A stretch of DNA of 28,001 nt from Physcocola sp002396385 (GCA_946535435.1 CAMNDM010000045.1:1-28001), one strand, 5' to 3'. Positions 15,357 through 23,841 are shown, counted from the stretch's first letter. Notes: generated by a model from the letters alone, not told the origin. Translations and numbers: made by a program.

Positions 15357-16015
15357 ACGAATTCTTAATAGGCGCCACCTCATCAAACAGTGGGAAAACT
15401 ACCTGCTGCTTGGGTCTTATGCGGGCAATTAGCGACCGCGGTTTGGATGTTCAGCCTTTCAAGATCGGCCCCGACTATATAGACCCCATGTTCCACCAGA
15501 TAGCTGCCAGGCGGGCATCGGTCAATCTGGACTTGTTCATGTCTTCAACCGGGCACACTATTCAGTGTTTTCGTCGCTATGGTGCAAGTGCCGACGTGAG
15601 AGTGGTAGAGGGAGTTATGGGCCTATTCGATGGCTACGACAAACAGAAAGGCAGTTCAGCCGAACTGGCCATTATTGTAGATATACCAGTCATAATGGTC
15701 GTCAATGCCCAGTCGGCAGCCTACAGTGTAGCGCCGCTTATCTATGGATTCAAGCACTTTGACCCACGGCTGAAGTTGGCCGGTGTCATTTTCAACAAGG
15801 TGGCTTCTGAACGGCACTTCCTGTTGCTGGAACAGGCATGCCATGACACCGGCACCGAGTGTTTCGGATACCTGGCACGCACCCCGGAATTGCAGATTCT
15901 CAGCCGACACCTCGGACTTACCATCACTGAACGAGAGAAAACAGAACTGCTGATTAGAGCAGCCGCAGAAGAGGTAGAAAAACACGTCAAAATAAAAAGA
16001 ATTTTAGATTTATGA
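15353..16015 (+). CDS. cbiA: Cobyrinate a,c-diamide synthase, N-terminal ATPase half (split CbiA)
   Basis: CbiA amidates the a and c acetate side chains of (cobalt-)cobyrinic acid using ATP and glutamine. This 220-residue piece holds only the dethiobiotin-synthetase-like ATPase domain: P-loop GATSSNSGKTT at 7-17, KIGPDYIDPMFH at 37-48 and the VEGVMGLFDG segment. Normal CbiA is a single chain of roughly 430-460 residues with a C-terminal glutaminase domain; here that domain is the next gene, whose ATG overlaps this stop by four bases (ATGA at 16012). All expected motifs are present across the two pieces, so a working two-subunit enzyme is plausible. A one-base indel in the genome or assembly is the alternative. 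Confidence 0.88.
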   Translation: MNEFLIGATSSNSGKTTCCLGLMRAISDRGLDVQPFKIGPDYIDPMFHQIAARRASVNLDLFMSSTGHTIQCFRRYGASADVRVVEGVMGLFDGYDKQKGSSAELAIIVDIPVIMVVNAQSAAYSVAPLIYGFKHFDPRLKLAGVIFNKVASERHFLLLEQACHDTGTECFGYLARTPELQILSRHLGLTITEREKTELLIRAAAEEVEKHVKIKRILDL

Positions 16016-16599
16016 TTATAGCCATAGCAAACGACGAAGCCTTCAACTTTACATACCAGGCAAACATCGACGACCTGCGTCAGATGGGCGAAGTAGTCTT
16101 CTTTTCGCCGTTAGCCGACCCGCATCTGCCTGTATGTGACCTGCTCTACCTTCCCGGAGGATACCCAGAACTGTGTGCCGGTCAACTTAACGCCAACACT
16201 GCAATGCGCCAAAGCATCTGCAAATACGTGGAAGAGGACGGGATGACATTTGCTGAATGCGGTGGTTTTATGTACCTCTGCCACGATATAGACAACAGTG
16301 AGATGTGTGGAGTCTTCAACATAAGCGCGTCGATGAACAACGCCCGCCTTCACTTGGGCTACCGCTCGATGCAATTGAACGGCATAGAAATGCGGGGTCA
16401 CGAATTCCACTATTCAGAAATTGTCAGCGCCAACATAAACGAAGGAGTCTCGGTCAGACAATGCCAGACCTCGGCAAGCGGAGCGTCTGTTTCTACCGCC
16501 CTTTACCGATACAAGCGCACCATTGCCGGCTATACCCACTGGTATTGGGCGGAATCGGGATTTAGAAACACATGGTTGAAAGAACTGGAAAACATATGA
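16012..16599 (+). CDS. cbiA: Cobyrinate a,c-diamide synthase, C-terminal glutaminase half (split CbiA)
   Basis: A 195-residue piece matching the C-terminal class I glutamine amidotransferase-like domain of CbiA, which supplies ammonia from glutamine. It starts MIIAIANDEAFNF, exactly where the linker to this domain would lie in a full CbiA. It contains LYLPGGYPEL at 45-54, the nucleophile Cys83 in AECGGFMYL, and His176 in GYTHWYW. The start lies in an ATGA overlap with the ATPase half, and the stop lies in another ATGA overlap with CbiP, which suggests translational coupling. Together the halves total 415 residues, near normal CbiA length, so almost nothing was lost in the split. Confidence 0.88.
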   Translation: MIIAIANDEAFNFTYQANIDDLRQMGEVVFFSPLADPHLPVCDLLYLPGGYPELCAGQLNANTAMRQSICKYVEEDGMTFAECGGFMYLCHDIDNSEMCGVFNISASMNNARLHLGYRSMQLNGIEMRGHEFHYSEIVSANINEGVSVRQCQTSASGASVSTALYRYKRTIAGYTHWYWAESGFRNTWLKELENI

Positions 16600-18026
16600 T
16601 AGAAAAGAAGTTGAACCCCCTTATGCTGGTTGGCACCGGTAGCGATGTCGGCAAAAGCGTACTGGCTACAGCCTTGTGCCGCATATTCCAGCAAGACGGC
16701 TACTCCCCCGCTCCGTTCAAAGCCCAGAATATGGCGCTGAACTCGTATGTCACCCCTGACGGTAAGGAGATTGGAAGGGCACAGGCCGTACAGGCCGAAG
16801 CCTGCAAACTGCCACCGCACACCGATATGAATCCGCTTCTGTTGAAGCCTAACTCGGAACACACCACACAAGTGGTGTTAAACGGTAAACCCATCGGCAA
16901 CCGTTCGGCCTACGCCTATTTTCGCAAAGAGGGACGAGAGGAACTCCGAACCGCAGTTCATGAAGCCTTCGACCGCTTGTCGGCAAGGTTCAATCCCATT
17001 GTAATGGAAGGGGCTGGAAGTGTGTCGGAAATCAACCTGCGCGAATCGGACCTTGTAAATATGCCGATGGCCCGCTATGCCGATGCCGACGTGTTGCTGG
17101 TAGCCGACATCGACCGGGGCGGAGTGTTCGCATCGTGCTACGGCAGCATCGCATTACAGACTGAAGAAGACCGGAAACGGATAAAGGGCATCATTGTCAA
17201 CAAATTCAGGGGCGATATCAAACTATTTGAAGATGGCCGGAAAATATTGGAAGACCTCTGCAAAGTTCCAGTGCTAGGGGTTGTACCTATGTTCAATGAT
17301 ATAGTTATTGATGCGGAAGACAGTGTTCAACTCGAGTACAAGCACCACAATGCGCTGCAGGGTAAAATTAACGTCGCTGTCGTCCTTTTAAGGCACATCA
17401 GCAATTTTACCGATTTCTCTGCCATGGAGCAAGACGAACGTTTCAACCTCTTCTATACTACAAATGCTGAAGATATTGAAGATGCCGATATTGTTGTTCT
17501 GCCGGGTACCAAGTCTACCGCCAACGACCTTTACTGGCTCCGGCGCCAGGGGTTGGCCAACGCAATTCTAAGAGCACATAGAGCAGGAAAAAAGGTTATA
17601 GGCATTTGTGGCGGATTTCAGATGCTGGGGCAAAGTGTGAACGACCCCGACGGAATAGAAGGCAGCATAAAAAGTATGCCCGGACTAGCCCTTTTACCTA
17701 TTGACACCACCCTGACGTCCGATAAGATAACGCAACAAGTAGAATTTGAATTCGGTGGACACATCTGCAAAGGCTACGAAATACACCAAGGACGCAGCAC
17801 CAACTCTCAAAAAGTGGTGAACATAGGCAACTGTTGGGGGACATACATACATGGTTTCCTTGACAACGAGGTGGTTATTAACTTTTTTGCAGACGGGAAA
17901 GGCGACAACAAATCATCTTGGACCAGCCTCGAAGACTACAAGGAGGAACAATATGAGCGGTTGGCTAACCACATCCGTAAACATGTTGATATTCCACAAA
18001 TCTACCGTATAATAACACACAAGTGA
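16596..18026 (+). CDS. cbiP: Cobyric acid synthase CbiP
   Basis: Cytoplasmic ATP- and glutamine-dependent amidase that amidates side chains b, d, e and g to give (adenosyl)cobyric acid. The 476 residues match family size. The P-loop-like GTGSDVGKS is at 13-21; AVQAEACKLPPHTDMNPLLLKP lies near 65-85, followed by EGAGSVSEINL. The glutaminase domain has Cys338 (GICGGFQMLG) and His419 (GTYIHGFLDN). An upstream in-frame ATG at 16572 exists inside the CbiA-C gene, but the ATG at 16596 gives the family N-terminus and a four-base overlap typical of this operon. Confidence 0.94.
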   Translation: MIEKKLNPLMLVGTGSDVGKSVLATALCRIFQQDGYSPAPFKAQNMALNSYVTPDGKEIGRAQAVQAEACKLPPHTDMNPLLLKPNSEHTTQVVLNGKPIGNRSAYAYFRKEGREELRTAVHEAFDRLSARFNPIVMEGAGSVSEINLRESDLVNMPMARYADADVLLVADIDRGGVFASCYGSIALQTEEDRKRIKGIIVNKFRGDIKLFEDGRKILEDLCKVPVLGVVPMFNDIVIDAEDSVQLEYKHHNALQGKINVAVVLLRHISNFTDFSAMEQDERFNLFYTTNAEDIEDADIVVLPGTKSTANDLYWLRRQGLANAILRAHRAGKKVIGICGGFQMLGQSVNDPDGIEGSIKSMPGLALLPIDTTLTSDKITQQVEFEFGGHICKGYEIHQGRSTNSQKVVNIGNCWGTYIHGFLDNEVVINFFADGKGDNKSSWTSLEDYKEEQYERLANHIRKHVDIPQIYRIITHK

Positions 18027-18028
18027 AT

Positions 18029-19042
18029 ATGATTAAGGGACATGGTGACGACATATACCAATACAGCGGCATAACGAGCAATTTCAGTTCGAATGTCTGC
18101 AACAATTTTTGCCACATGGGTCTATATCGGCACTTGTCGGCCCAGTTGCCAGCCATTACGAATTATCCTGAGGCGGCAGCCGAGTCGCTGGAAAAAGAAC
18201 TTGAGCGGCAACTCTGCCTAGAAAAGGGAGAAGTTATGGTGACAAACGGAGCCACCGAGGCAATTTATCTGGTGGCCCAAGTCTACAGTGGTTCTGTTTC
18301 TGCTGTAATTGCCCCTACTTTTTCGGAATATGCCGATGCCTGCCACATACACCACCACACCGTCAAGTGGCTGCACGGTATAGAAGATTTGGCAGAAGCC
18401 CCAAAGTTGCTGTGGCTCTGCAACCCCAACAATCCGACAGGACAGGTGGTTCCGTTAAAGTCGCTACTCTGTGCCATAGCCAGCCATCCCGACACCCTGT
18501 TCGTGATTGACTGCAGCTATGCCCCTTTTACAGAACAGCCTACACCAAGTGCAAAACAGGCGGTTGCCTACCCCAACATGCTGCTGTTGCACTCATTTAC
18601 AAAAAGATTTTCCATTCCGGGGTTGCGCCTAGGCTATATAACGGGAAACAGTGGCGTACTTGAAAAAATCAGGCCGTTTCGCATGCCGTGGGCGGTCAAC
18701 CAAATAGCCATAAGTGCCGGACACTATTTGCTGGAGCACCAGTGCGACTACCCTATCGATACTGCATCGGTCAAAACCGAAGTAGACTATCTGACGCAGC
18801 AACTTACAGCAATGGGCGGATTTGTTGTATCACCCACCGACTGCCAATTTATGCTGGTACACTGCCAAAATGGAACTGCAGCCAGTTTGAAGGAATTTTT
18901 GGTCCGGGAATGCGGAATCTTAATCCGTAATGCTGATAATTTCAAAGGATTAGACCATTCGTATTTCCGTATAGCCGTACAAAGGCACGACGAGAACGAG
19001 GCTCTGATAAAAGGAATTGAACAATGGAAAAACACATTATAG
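18029..19042 (+). CDS. cobD: Threonine-phosphate decarboxylase-like PLP aminotransferase (CobD/CobC)
   Basis: Fold-type I PLP enzyme expected to make (R)-1-amino-2-propanol O-2-phosphate from L-threonine O-3-phosphate, the linker attached to cobyric acid by CbiB, which follows directly. Landmarks are the N-terminal HG motif, NYPE near 45, TNGATEAIY near 72, CNPNNPTG near 131, and the PLP-binding Lys192 in SFTKRFSIPGLRLGY. Length is 337 residues, close to CobD. A GTG at 18023, overlapping the CbiP stop, would add two residues; the ATG at 18029 is preferred. It overlaps CbiB by 19 bases. A histidinol-phosphate aminotransferase is the related alternative and is unlikely in this context. Confidence 0.88.
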   Translation: MIKGHGDDIYQYSGITSNFSSNVCNNFCHMGLYRHLSAQLPAITNYPEAAAESLEKELERQLCLEKGEVMVTNGATEAIYLVAQVYSGSVSAVIAPTFSEYADACHIHHHTVKWLHGIEDLAEAPKLLWLCNPNNPTGQVVPLKSLLCAIASHPDTLFVIDCSYAPFTEQPTPSAKQAVAYPNMLLLHSFTKRFSIPGLRLGYITGNSGVLEKIRPFRMPWAVNQIAISAGHYLLEHQCDYPIDTASVKTEVDYLTQQLTAMGGFVVSPTDCQFMLVHCQNGTAASLKEFLVRECGILIRNADNFKGLDHSYFRIAVQRHDENEALIKGIEQWKNTL

Positions 19043-19998
19043 ACATCCTTCTTCCGCTTGTTATAGGCTGGTTGCTTGACCTTGCATTCGGTGACCCGCA
19101 GAAACTGCCCCATTTGGTTGTATATATGGGCAAATGGATCGCCTTCTTCGAAAAACACTTGAACAAGGGCAGGCACCGTCTGCTGAAAGGGGCACTGTTT
19201 TCCACCGCAAGTACAATAGCAGTTTTTGCAATTTGCCAAGGAGTGCTGGAATTACTGGCCGTGCTAGTTGCAGACAACACCACACTGAGAATTGCGGTTG
19301 TTCTACTGAAGTCAATATTGGTCTTTTTCTGCCTGGCAGGACACACACTTAGGCGCGAGGTGGAAATGGTGTTCATGGCTGTAGACATCAGTTTGGCCAA
19401 CGGCCGGAAACAGGTGGCCCGCATTGTAGGGCGCGATACCAACGAACTTTCTGCCAACGAGGTCCGCACAGCCGCACTTGAAACACTAGCCGAAAACCTC
19501 AGCGATGGGGTTGTGGCTCCCGTTTTCTGGTATGCGTTACTGGGGGTTCCAGGAATGGTGGCCTATAAGATGGTCAATACCATGGATTCGATGATAGGAT
19601 ACCAGAATGCGCGGTTCAAGAAATTCGGTTGTTGGGCAGCTCACACCGACGATGTTGCCAACTTTCTACCCGCACGGTTAACGGCTCTGCTGATGGTTGT
19701 AGTTTCACACATAAGTATAAACAAAAGAGGTTCAGTGCCACACATGTGGAAGTTTGTCCGCAGCTATGGACCGAGACACGCGTCGCCAAACAGCGGTTGG
19801 CCAGAAGCGGCACTTGCCGGCATTCTGAACTGCCGTTTCGGCGGTCCCCACAAGTATTTTGGGCAGGTATTCGACAAACCCTACATTGGCAACAACCTAC
19901 GTGAACTCGGAAACTCCGACCTTCTGACCAGCATAGGTGTCTGCTTCAGAACCGAACTGGCCTGCATTGTTATCACACTATCATTTCTCGCACTATGA
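19024..19998 (+). CDS. cbiB: Adenosylcobinamide-phosphate synthase CbiB
   Basis: Integral inner-membrane enzyme joining aminopropanol phosphate to cobyric acid to form cobinamide phosphate. The 324-residue protein has the family start (LLPLVIGWLLDLAFGDP then PHLVVYMG), several membrane segments, NELSANEVRTAALETLAENLSDGVVAP in the conserved loop, and NTMDSMIGY. The late segment SPNSGWPEAALAG is also typical. It overlaps the decarboxylase gene by 19 bases and the ABC ATPase gene by four. Confidence 0.93.
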   Translation: MEKHIIDILLPLVIGWLLDLAFGDPQKLPHLVVYMGKWIAFFEKHLNKGRHRLLKGALFSTASTIAVFAICQGVLELLAVLVADNTTLRIAVVLLKSILVFFCLAGHTLRREVEMVFMAVDISLANGRKQVARIVGRDTNELSANEVRTAALETLAENLSDGVVAPVFWYALLGVPGMVAYKMVNTMDSMIGYQNARFKKFGCWAAHTDDVANFLPARLTALLMVVVSHISINKRGSVPHMWKFVRSYGPRHASPNSGWPEAALAGILNCRFGGPHKYFGQVFDKPYIGNNLRELGNSDLLTSIGVCFRTELACIVITLSFLAL

Positions 19999-20789
19999 AC
20001 AATACGGTTTTAAAAATGAACGGTCTGACTATCGGCTACAAAACCAGCAAGGGTAACAATATACTTTACAGTAATATGGACGCCACTCTGAAAAAAGGCG
20101 AACTGACCTGTCTGCTTGGGAAAAACGGCACCGGTAAATCAACCCTGTTGCGTACTCTGTGCCGGCTTCTACCACCAATTGCCGGCAGTGTGCAGGTAAA
20201 CGGGAAAGACATTCGCCAGTTCTCAATGCGTGAACTGGCGAAACAGATAGGCATTGTTCTGACCGACATGGTCCGCACTGAGGATATGACTGCGTACGAA
20301 GTGATAGCTTTGGGAAGGTCGCCATATACCGGTTTTTTGGGGAGACTATCAGACAGCGACCGCGAGATAATTGACAAAAGCATCGAACAGATTGGTATTG
20401 CCGAACTGACCGAAAGGAAGATGCAGACACTTTCAGACGGAGAGCGGCAGAAAATAATGATAGCCAAGGCCGTAGCCCAAGAGACGCCGGTCATATTACT
20501 TGACGAACCTTCGGCTTTCCTTGACTACGCCAGCAAAATAAAATTACTGCAACTGTTACACACTTTGACCAAAAAGTTGGGCAAAACAGTATTGGTATCG
20601 AGCCACGACATAGAACAGATGCTGCGATTTTCCGACAACGTATGGCTACTCGACCGAGAGAGGGGTTTTACACAAGGGGAAACGCGCTTGTTATGCCAAA
20701 ACGGTACGGTTGCCTCCTATTTTAACCTGGAAGGCATTACCTTTGACCAAGATAACTATAGATTCGAGATTGATTTTGACCAAATATAA
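19995..20789 (+). CDS. FepC/BtuD-family ABC transporter ATP-binding protein
   Basis: A 264-residue ATPase of the iron-chelate/cobalamin importer class. Walker A GKNGTGKST is at 42-50, the signature LSDGERQ at 146-152, Walker B VILLDEPSAFLD at 166-177 and the switch His in SSHDIEQ. It is the presumed partner of the permease at 14334 and binding lipoprotein at 5084, all within one operon. The start overlaps the CbiB stop by four bases. Substrate inferred from context. Confidence 0.92.
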   Translation: MNNTVLKMNGLTIGYKTSKGNNILYSNMDATLKKGELTCLLGKNGTGKSTLLRTLCRLLPPIAGSVQVNGKDIRQFSMRELAKQIGIVLTDMVRTEDMTAYEVIALGRSPYTGFLGRLSDSDREIIDKSIEQIGIAELTERKMQTLSDGERQKIMIAKAVAQETPVILLDEPSAFLDYASKIKLLQLLHTLTKKLGKTVLVSSHDIEQMLRFSDNVWLLDRERGFTQGETRLLCQNGTVASYFNLEGITFDQDNYRFEIDFDQI

Positions 20790-20796
20790 GACAGCG

Positions 20797-21504
20797 ATGA
20801 AACATTATACAGACTTATTCATAGACTTCGACGATACCCTCTACGACACGCGGGGGAGTGCAGAAAAAGCGTTGAGCGAGTTGTATGCCTGCTATGGTAT
20901 GCAACAACACTTCAGTTCGCCTGAGGTTTTTTTCCAGTCGTATTGGGAAACCAACGTGCAGTTGTGGGGCGAATATTCCAAAGGGAACATCACCCGAGAC
21001 CATCTGATTGTTGAACGTTTCAGACGCCCTTTAAGCAAAGGGAACTATGCACACGTCAGCGACGAAATGTGCCTTGCAATGAGCGACAAGTTCCTAACGC
21101 TTTGCACCACCAATACGGCAATAGTGGATGGCGCTTACGAGTTGCTCGAATACCTTACGCAGAAGGGTTACCGCCTACACCTGTGCAGCAATGGCTTCCA
21201 TGAAGTGCAATACAAGAAGCTTGACAATGCCGATATGGGCAAGTATTTTTCTACCGTAATACTAAGCGAAGATGCTGGTGCCAATAAACCATCGGTAGAA
21301 TTCTTCAACTATGCGCTTAAGAAAAGTGGGGCTGAACGTGACAGCACGTTGATGATAGGCGACAACTTTGAAACCGACATGTTGGGCGCGATGAATTCGG
21401 GTATAGACACGCTGTTGTTCAACCGATGGGATAAAAATTACCAACCACCCCGAAAAGTGGACTTCCTGGTCAACTCGCTTATTGAAATAAAGAAAATCCT
21501 TTAA
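20797..21504 (+). CDS. HAD-family phosphatase, YjjG-like
   Basis: A 235-residue haloacid-dehalogenase-type hydrolase. The four motifs are present: the nucleophile region DFDDTLYDT with Asp10 and Asp12, a motif II Ser in LHLCSNGF, a motif III Lys in GANKPSVEFF, and the acidic motif IV GDNFETDM. The best sequence resemblance is to YjjG-type nucleotide phosphatases. It lies between the transporter ATPase and CobU with 7- and 4-base gaps, so it belongs to the cobamide operon. No CobC- or CobZ-type alpha-ribazole phosphatase is seen here, so this enzyme may supply that step; this is inference from position. The frame is open up to 20710, inside the ATPase gene, but the ATG at 20797 gives the normal HAD start. 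Confidence 0.85.
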   Translation: MKHYTDLFIDFDDTLYDTRGSAEKALSELYACYGMQQHFSSPEVFFQSYWETNVQLWGEYSKGNITRDHLIVERFRRPLSKGNYAHVSDEMCLAMSDKFLTLCTTNTAIVDGAYELLEYLTQKGYRLHLCSNGFHEVQYKKLDNADMGKYFSTVILSEDAGANKPSVEFFNYALKKSGAERDSTLMIGDNFETDMLGAMNSGIDTLLFNRWDKNYQPPRKVDFLVNSLIEIKKIL

Positions 21505-21508
21505 AATT

Positions 21509-22018
21509 ATGGATAAAAAAATCGTGCTTGTGACAGGCGGACAACGTTCTGGCAAAAGCGCCTTTGCCGAAAAGCTGGCATTGGAACTCTCGGAACATCC
21601 ATTATATGTTGCTACCGCCCGCATCTGGGACTCTGATTTTGCCCAGCGTGTCGAGAAACACCAGAAACGGAGAGGACTACAATGGACAACTATAGAGGAA
21701 GAGAAGTATTTGGGGCAACTGCATGTTGACGGATGTGTTGTCTTGATTGACTGCTGCACCCTGTGGGCAACCAACTTCCTCTTCGACTTGGAGGACCCTG
21801 CGGAATGCCAAAAGGCCCTGCAAACTGAGTTTGACCAGTTTACCTCACAAAACGCCGTTTTTATTTTCGTGACGAACGAAATAGGCATGGGTGGCGTTAG
21901 TGAAAACGAACTGCAGCGCCAATTTTGCGACCTTCAGGGCTGGCTGAACCAATATGTTGCCGCCTATGCCGATGACGTCTACCTACTAGTTTCCGGAATT
22001 CCAATGAAAATAAAATGA
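21509..22018 (+). CDS. cobU: Adenosylcobinamide kinase / guanylyltransferase CobU
   Basis: Bifunctional enzyme that phosphorylates cobinamide and activates it as GDP-cobinamide. The 169-residue chain starts with the P-loop GGQRSGKS at 10-17 and has YVATARIWD, VEKHQKRRGLQWTTIEE with the His of the guanylyl-transfer region, a DCCTLWATN segment and VTNEIGMGGV. Size is normal for CobU/CobP. It overlaps CobT by four bases, giving the common cobU-cobT-cobS order. Confidence 0.93.
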   Translation: MDKKIVLVTGGQRSGKSAFAEKLALELSEHPLYVATARIWDSDFAQRVEKHQKRRGLQWTTIEEEKYLGQLHVDGCVVLIDCCTLWATNFLFDLEDPAECQKALQTEFDQFTSQNAVFIFVTNEIGMGGVSENELQRQFCDLQGWLNQYVAAYADDVYLLVSGIPMKIK

Positions 22019-23055
22019 TACAACCTACCAACAAGTCACTGACCCCGCTGTTGCAAGCAAAAATAGACAACCTGAACAAACCAAAAGGTTCTTTGGGCAG
22101 GTTAGAGTCGCTTGCGCTACAGATAGGGTTAATACAGCAAACCACCTGCCCTACCCTACGCCACCCCTGCCACCTTCTGTTTGCCGGTGACCACGGCATT
22201 GAGCGGGAGGGAGTCTCGGCCTCGCCCCGCGAGGTTACTTGGCAACAGGTGGAAAACTATGGGAAAGGGGGAGGCGGGATAAATATGTTCTGCCGACAAC
22301 ACCAATTCGACCTACGGGTCATTGATGTGGGTGTAGACCACGACTTCGCCCTATACTGGAATCCGCACATAGTTGACCGTAAAATTGCCTACGGCACAAA
22401 CAACTTCCTGTACGAGCCAGCCATGTCGGAAAATGCCTACAGAAAGGCTATGTTAGTAGGCGCCGAACAGGTGAAAGGCTGTTACAACAAGGGATGCAAT
22501 GTCGTCTCAATTGGCGAAATGGGTATTGGAAACACTTCTCCATCGAGCATCCTGATGCATTTGTTCCTGCACATTGACCTTGAAAAATGCGTGGGGGCTG
22601 GCTCTGGTTTAGGCGAAGAGCGTGTAAAACACAAATATACGATACTGAAAAAAGCAGTAGACAACTTTCATAGAACAACAGGAAAAGAAGATGTGGAAAC
22701 TGTTATACGCTATTTTGCCGGATTTGAAATGGTGGCAGCTATAGGTGCAATGCTGAAAGCCGCAGAACTGGGTATGGTGATACTGGTCGACGGATTCATT
22801 ATGACCGCGTGCATGCTGGCTGCCACTCAGCTTGCTCCCAACATTATGGATTATGCCATCTTTTGCCACCAAAGCGATGAGGGAGGCCACAAACTGATGC
22901 TTGAAAAAATGCAGGCATCACCACTACTAAATCTCGGTATGCGGCTCGGAGAAGGAACAGGTGCAGTCTGCGCCTACCCGTTATTGCAATCGGCCGTGAA
23001 TATGCTGAACGAGATGGACAATTTCGCCCATGCAAACATTACAAAATACTTTTAA
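22015..23055 (+). CDS. cobT: Nicotinate-nucleotide:base phosphoribosyltransferase CobT
   Basis: Forms the alpha-ribotide of the lower-ligand base from nicotinate mononucleotide. The 346-residue protein shows KPKGSLGRLE at 22-31, FAGDHGI at 56-62, GEMGIGNT at 167-174 and the catalytic Glu313 in RLGEGTGAV. Which base is activated cannot be told from sequence; no bluB or bza gene for 5,6-dimethylbenzimidazole synthesis is present in the window. Start overlaps CobU by four bases; CobS begins on the base after the stop. Confidence 0.94.
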   Translation: MIQPTNKSLTPLLQAKIDNLNKPKGSLGRLESLALQIGLIQQTTCPTLRHPCHLLFAGDHGIEREGVSASPREVTWQQVENYGKGGGGINMFCRQHQFDLRVIDVGVDHDFALYWNPHIVDRKIAYGTNNFLYEPAMSENAYRKAMLVGAEQVKGCYNKGCNVVSIGEMGIGNTSPSSILMHLFLHIDLEKCVGAGSGLGEERVKHKYTILKKAVDNFHRTTGKEDVETVIRYFAGFEMVAAIGAMLKAAELGMVILVDGFIMTACMLAATQLAPNIMDYAIFCHQSDEGGHKLMLEKMQASPLLNLGMRLGEGTGAVCAYPLLQSAVNMLNEMDNFAHANITKYF

Positions 23056-23841
23056 ATGAAGTCCCTTTTATACCAACTGACAGCAACATTGTGTTTTTTC
23101 ACACGCCTTCCACTATGGCGGATAATAACCGTTCCGAAGGAATACTACGAACGAGTGGTACCCTACTGGCCAATAGCAGGCTGGGTTACTGGCGGTGCTA
23201 TGGCCCTAACCTGCCTGGCTACATGGAGCCTACCCGTAAACCTTACGACCTTGCTCTGCCTGGTAGTCAGATGTTTGCTGACAGGAGGTCTGCACGAAGA
23301 CGGATTTGCCGATTTCTGTGACGGATTTGGCGGTGGATGTAGTAGAGAGCGTATACTCGAAATTATGAAAGATTCGCACATCGGCGCTTACGGCGTGCTT
23401 GGACTAATCTTTTATTTCTCGTTGCAAATCGGGACCATTGGCTACATCCTAACACAAACCCATCTGTATACAGCCATGTGCCTGATGGTATCGGCCGACA
23501 CCATCAGTAAATTCCTGTCATCGTTCATTGTCTATTTTCTTCCTTATGCACGGACTGAACAGACAGCAAAAAACCGTTTAGTCTATAAAAAACCGAGAAT
23601 ACACGAGTTGATGGTAGGCTTATTATTTGCAATTTTACCAATTATGTTGTTAGCGGAATTTGGAGGGGAAAACGTGCTAGTTCCCTTCACATGTGCGACC
23701 ATTGGCGCTACCCTCTGCATGGTTACACTAACCACCTGCATGAAAAAGAAAATCAACGGCTACACGGGCGACTGTTGTGGTGCCACTTTCATCATTACAG
23801 AGGCCTTTTTTTATTTAATAATGACAGGCACACTTTCGTAG
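23056..23841 (+). CDS. cobS: Adenosylcobinamide-GDP ribazoletransferase (cobalamin synthase) CobS
   Basis: Polytopic membrane enzyme joining GDP-cobinamide to alpha-ribazole (or its phosphate), the end of the nucleotide-loop pathway. The 261 residues include the family start FFTRLPLW, the acidic Mg-binding signature GGLHEDGFADFCDGFGGG at 77-94, and the late NGYTGDCCGATF. It is the last gene of the operon; the next gene has its own promoter. No strong terminator follows: only weak pairing of 23853-23860 with the two GCTGTT copies downstream is visible. Confidence 0.93.
   Translation: MKSLLYQLTATLCFFTRLPLWRIITVPKEYYERVVPYWPIAGWVTGGAMALTCLATWSLPVNLTTLLCLVVRCLLTGGLHEDGFADFCDGFGGGCSRERILEIMKDSHIGAYGVLGLIFYFSLQIGTIGYILTQTHLYTAMCLMVSADTISKFLSSFIVYFLPYARTEQTAKNRLVYKKPRIHELMVGLLFAILPIMLLAEFGGENVLVPFTCATIGATLCMVTLTTCMKKKINGYTGDCCGATFIITEAFFYLIMTGTLS

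Noticed and set aside
15980..16015. Programmed -1 frameshift producing a fused CbiA
   Set aside because: The A-rich stretch before the junction lacks a canonical X XXY YYZ slippery heptamer in the right frame, and the ATGA overlap already explains expression of the second half.
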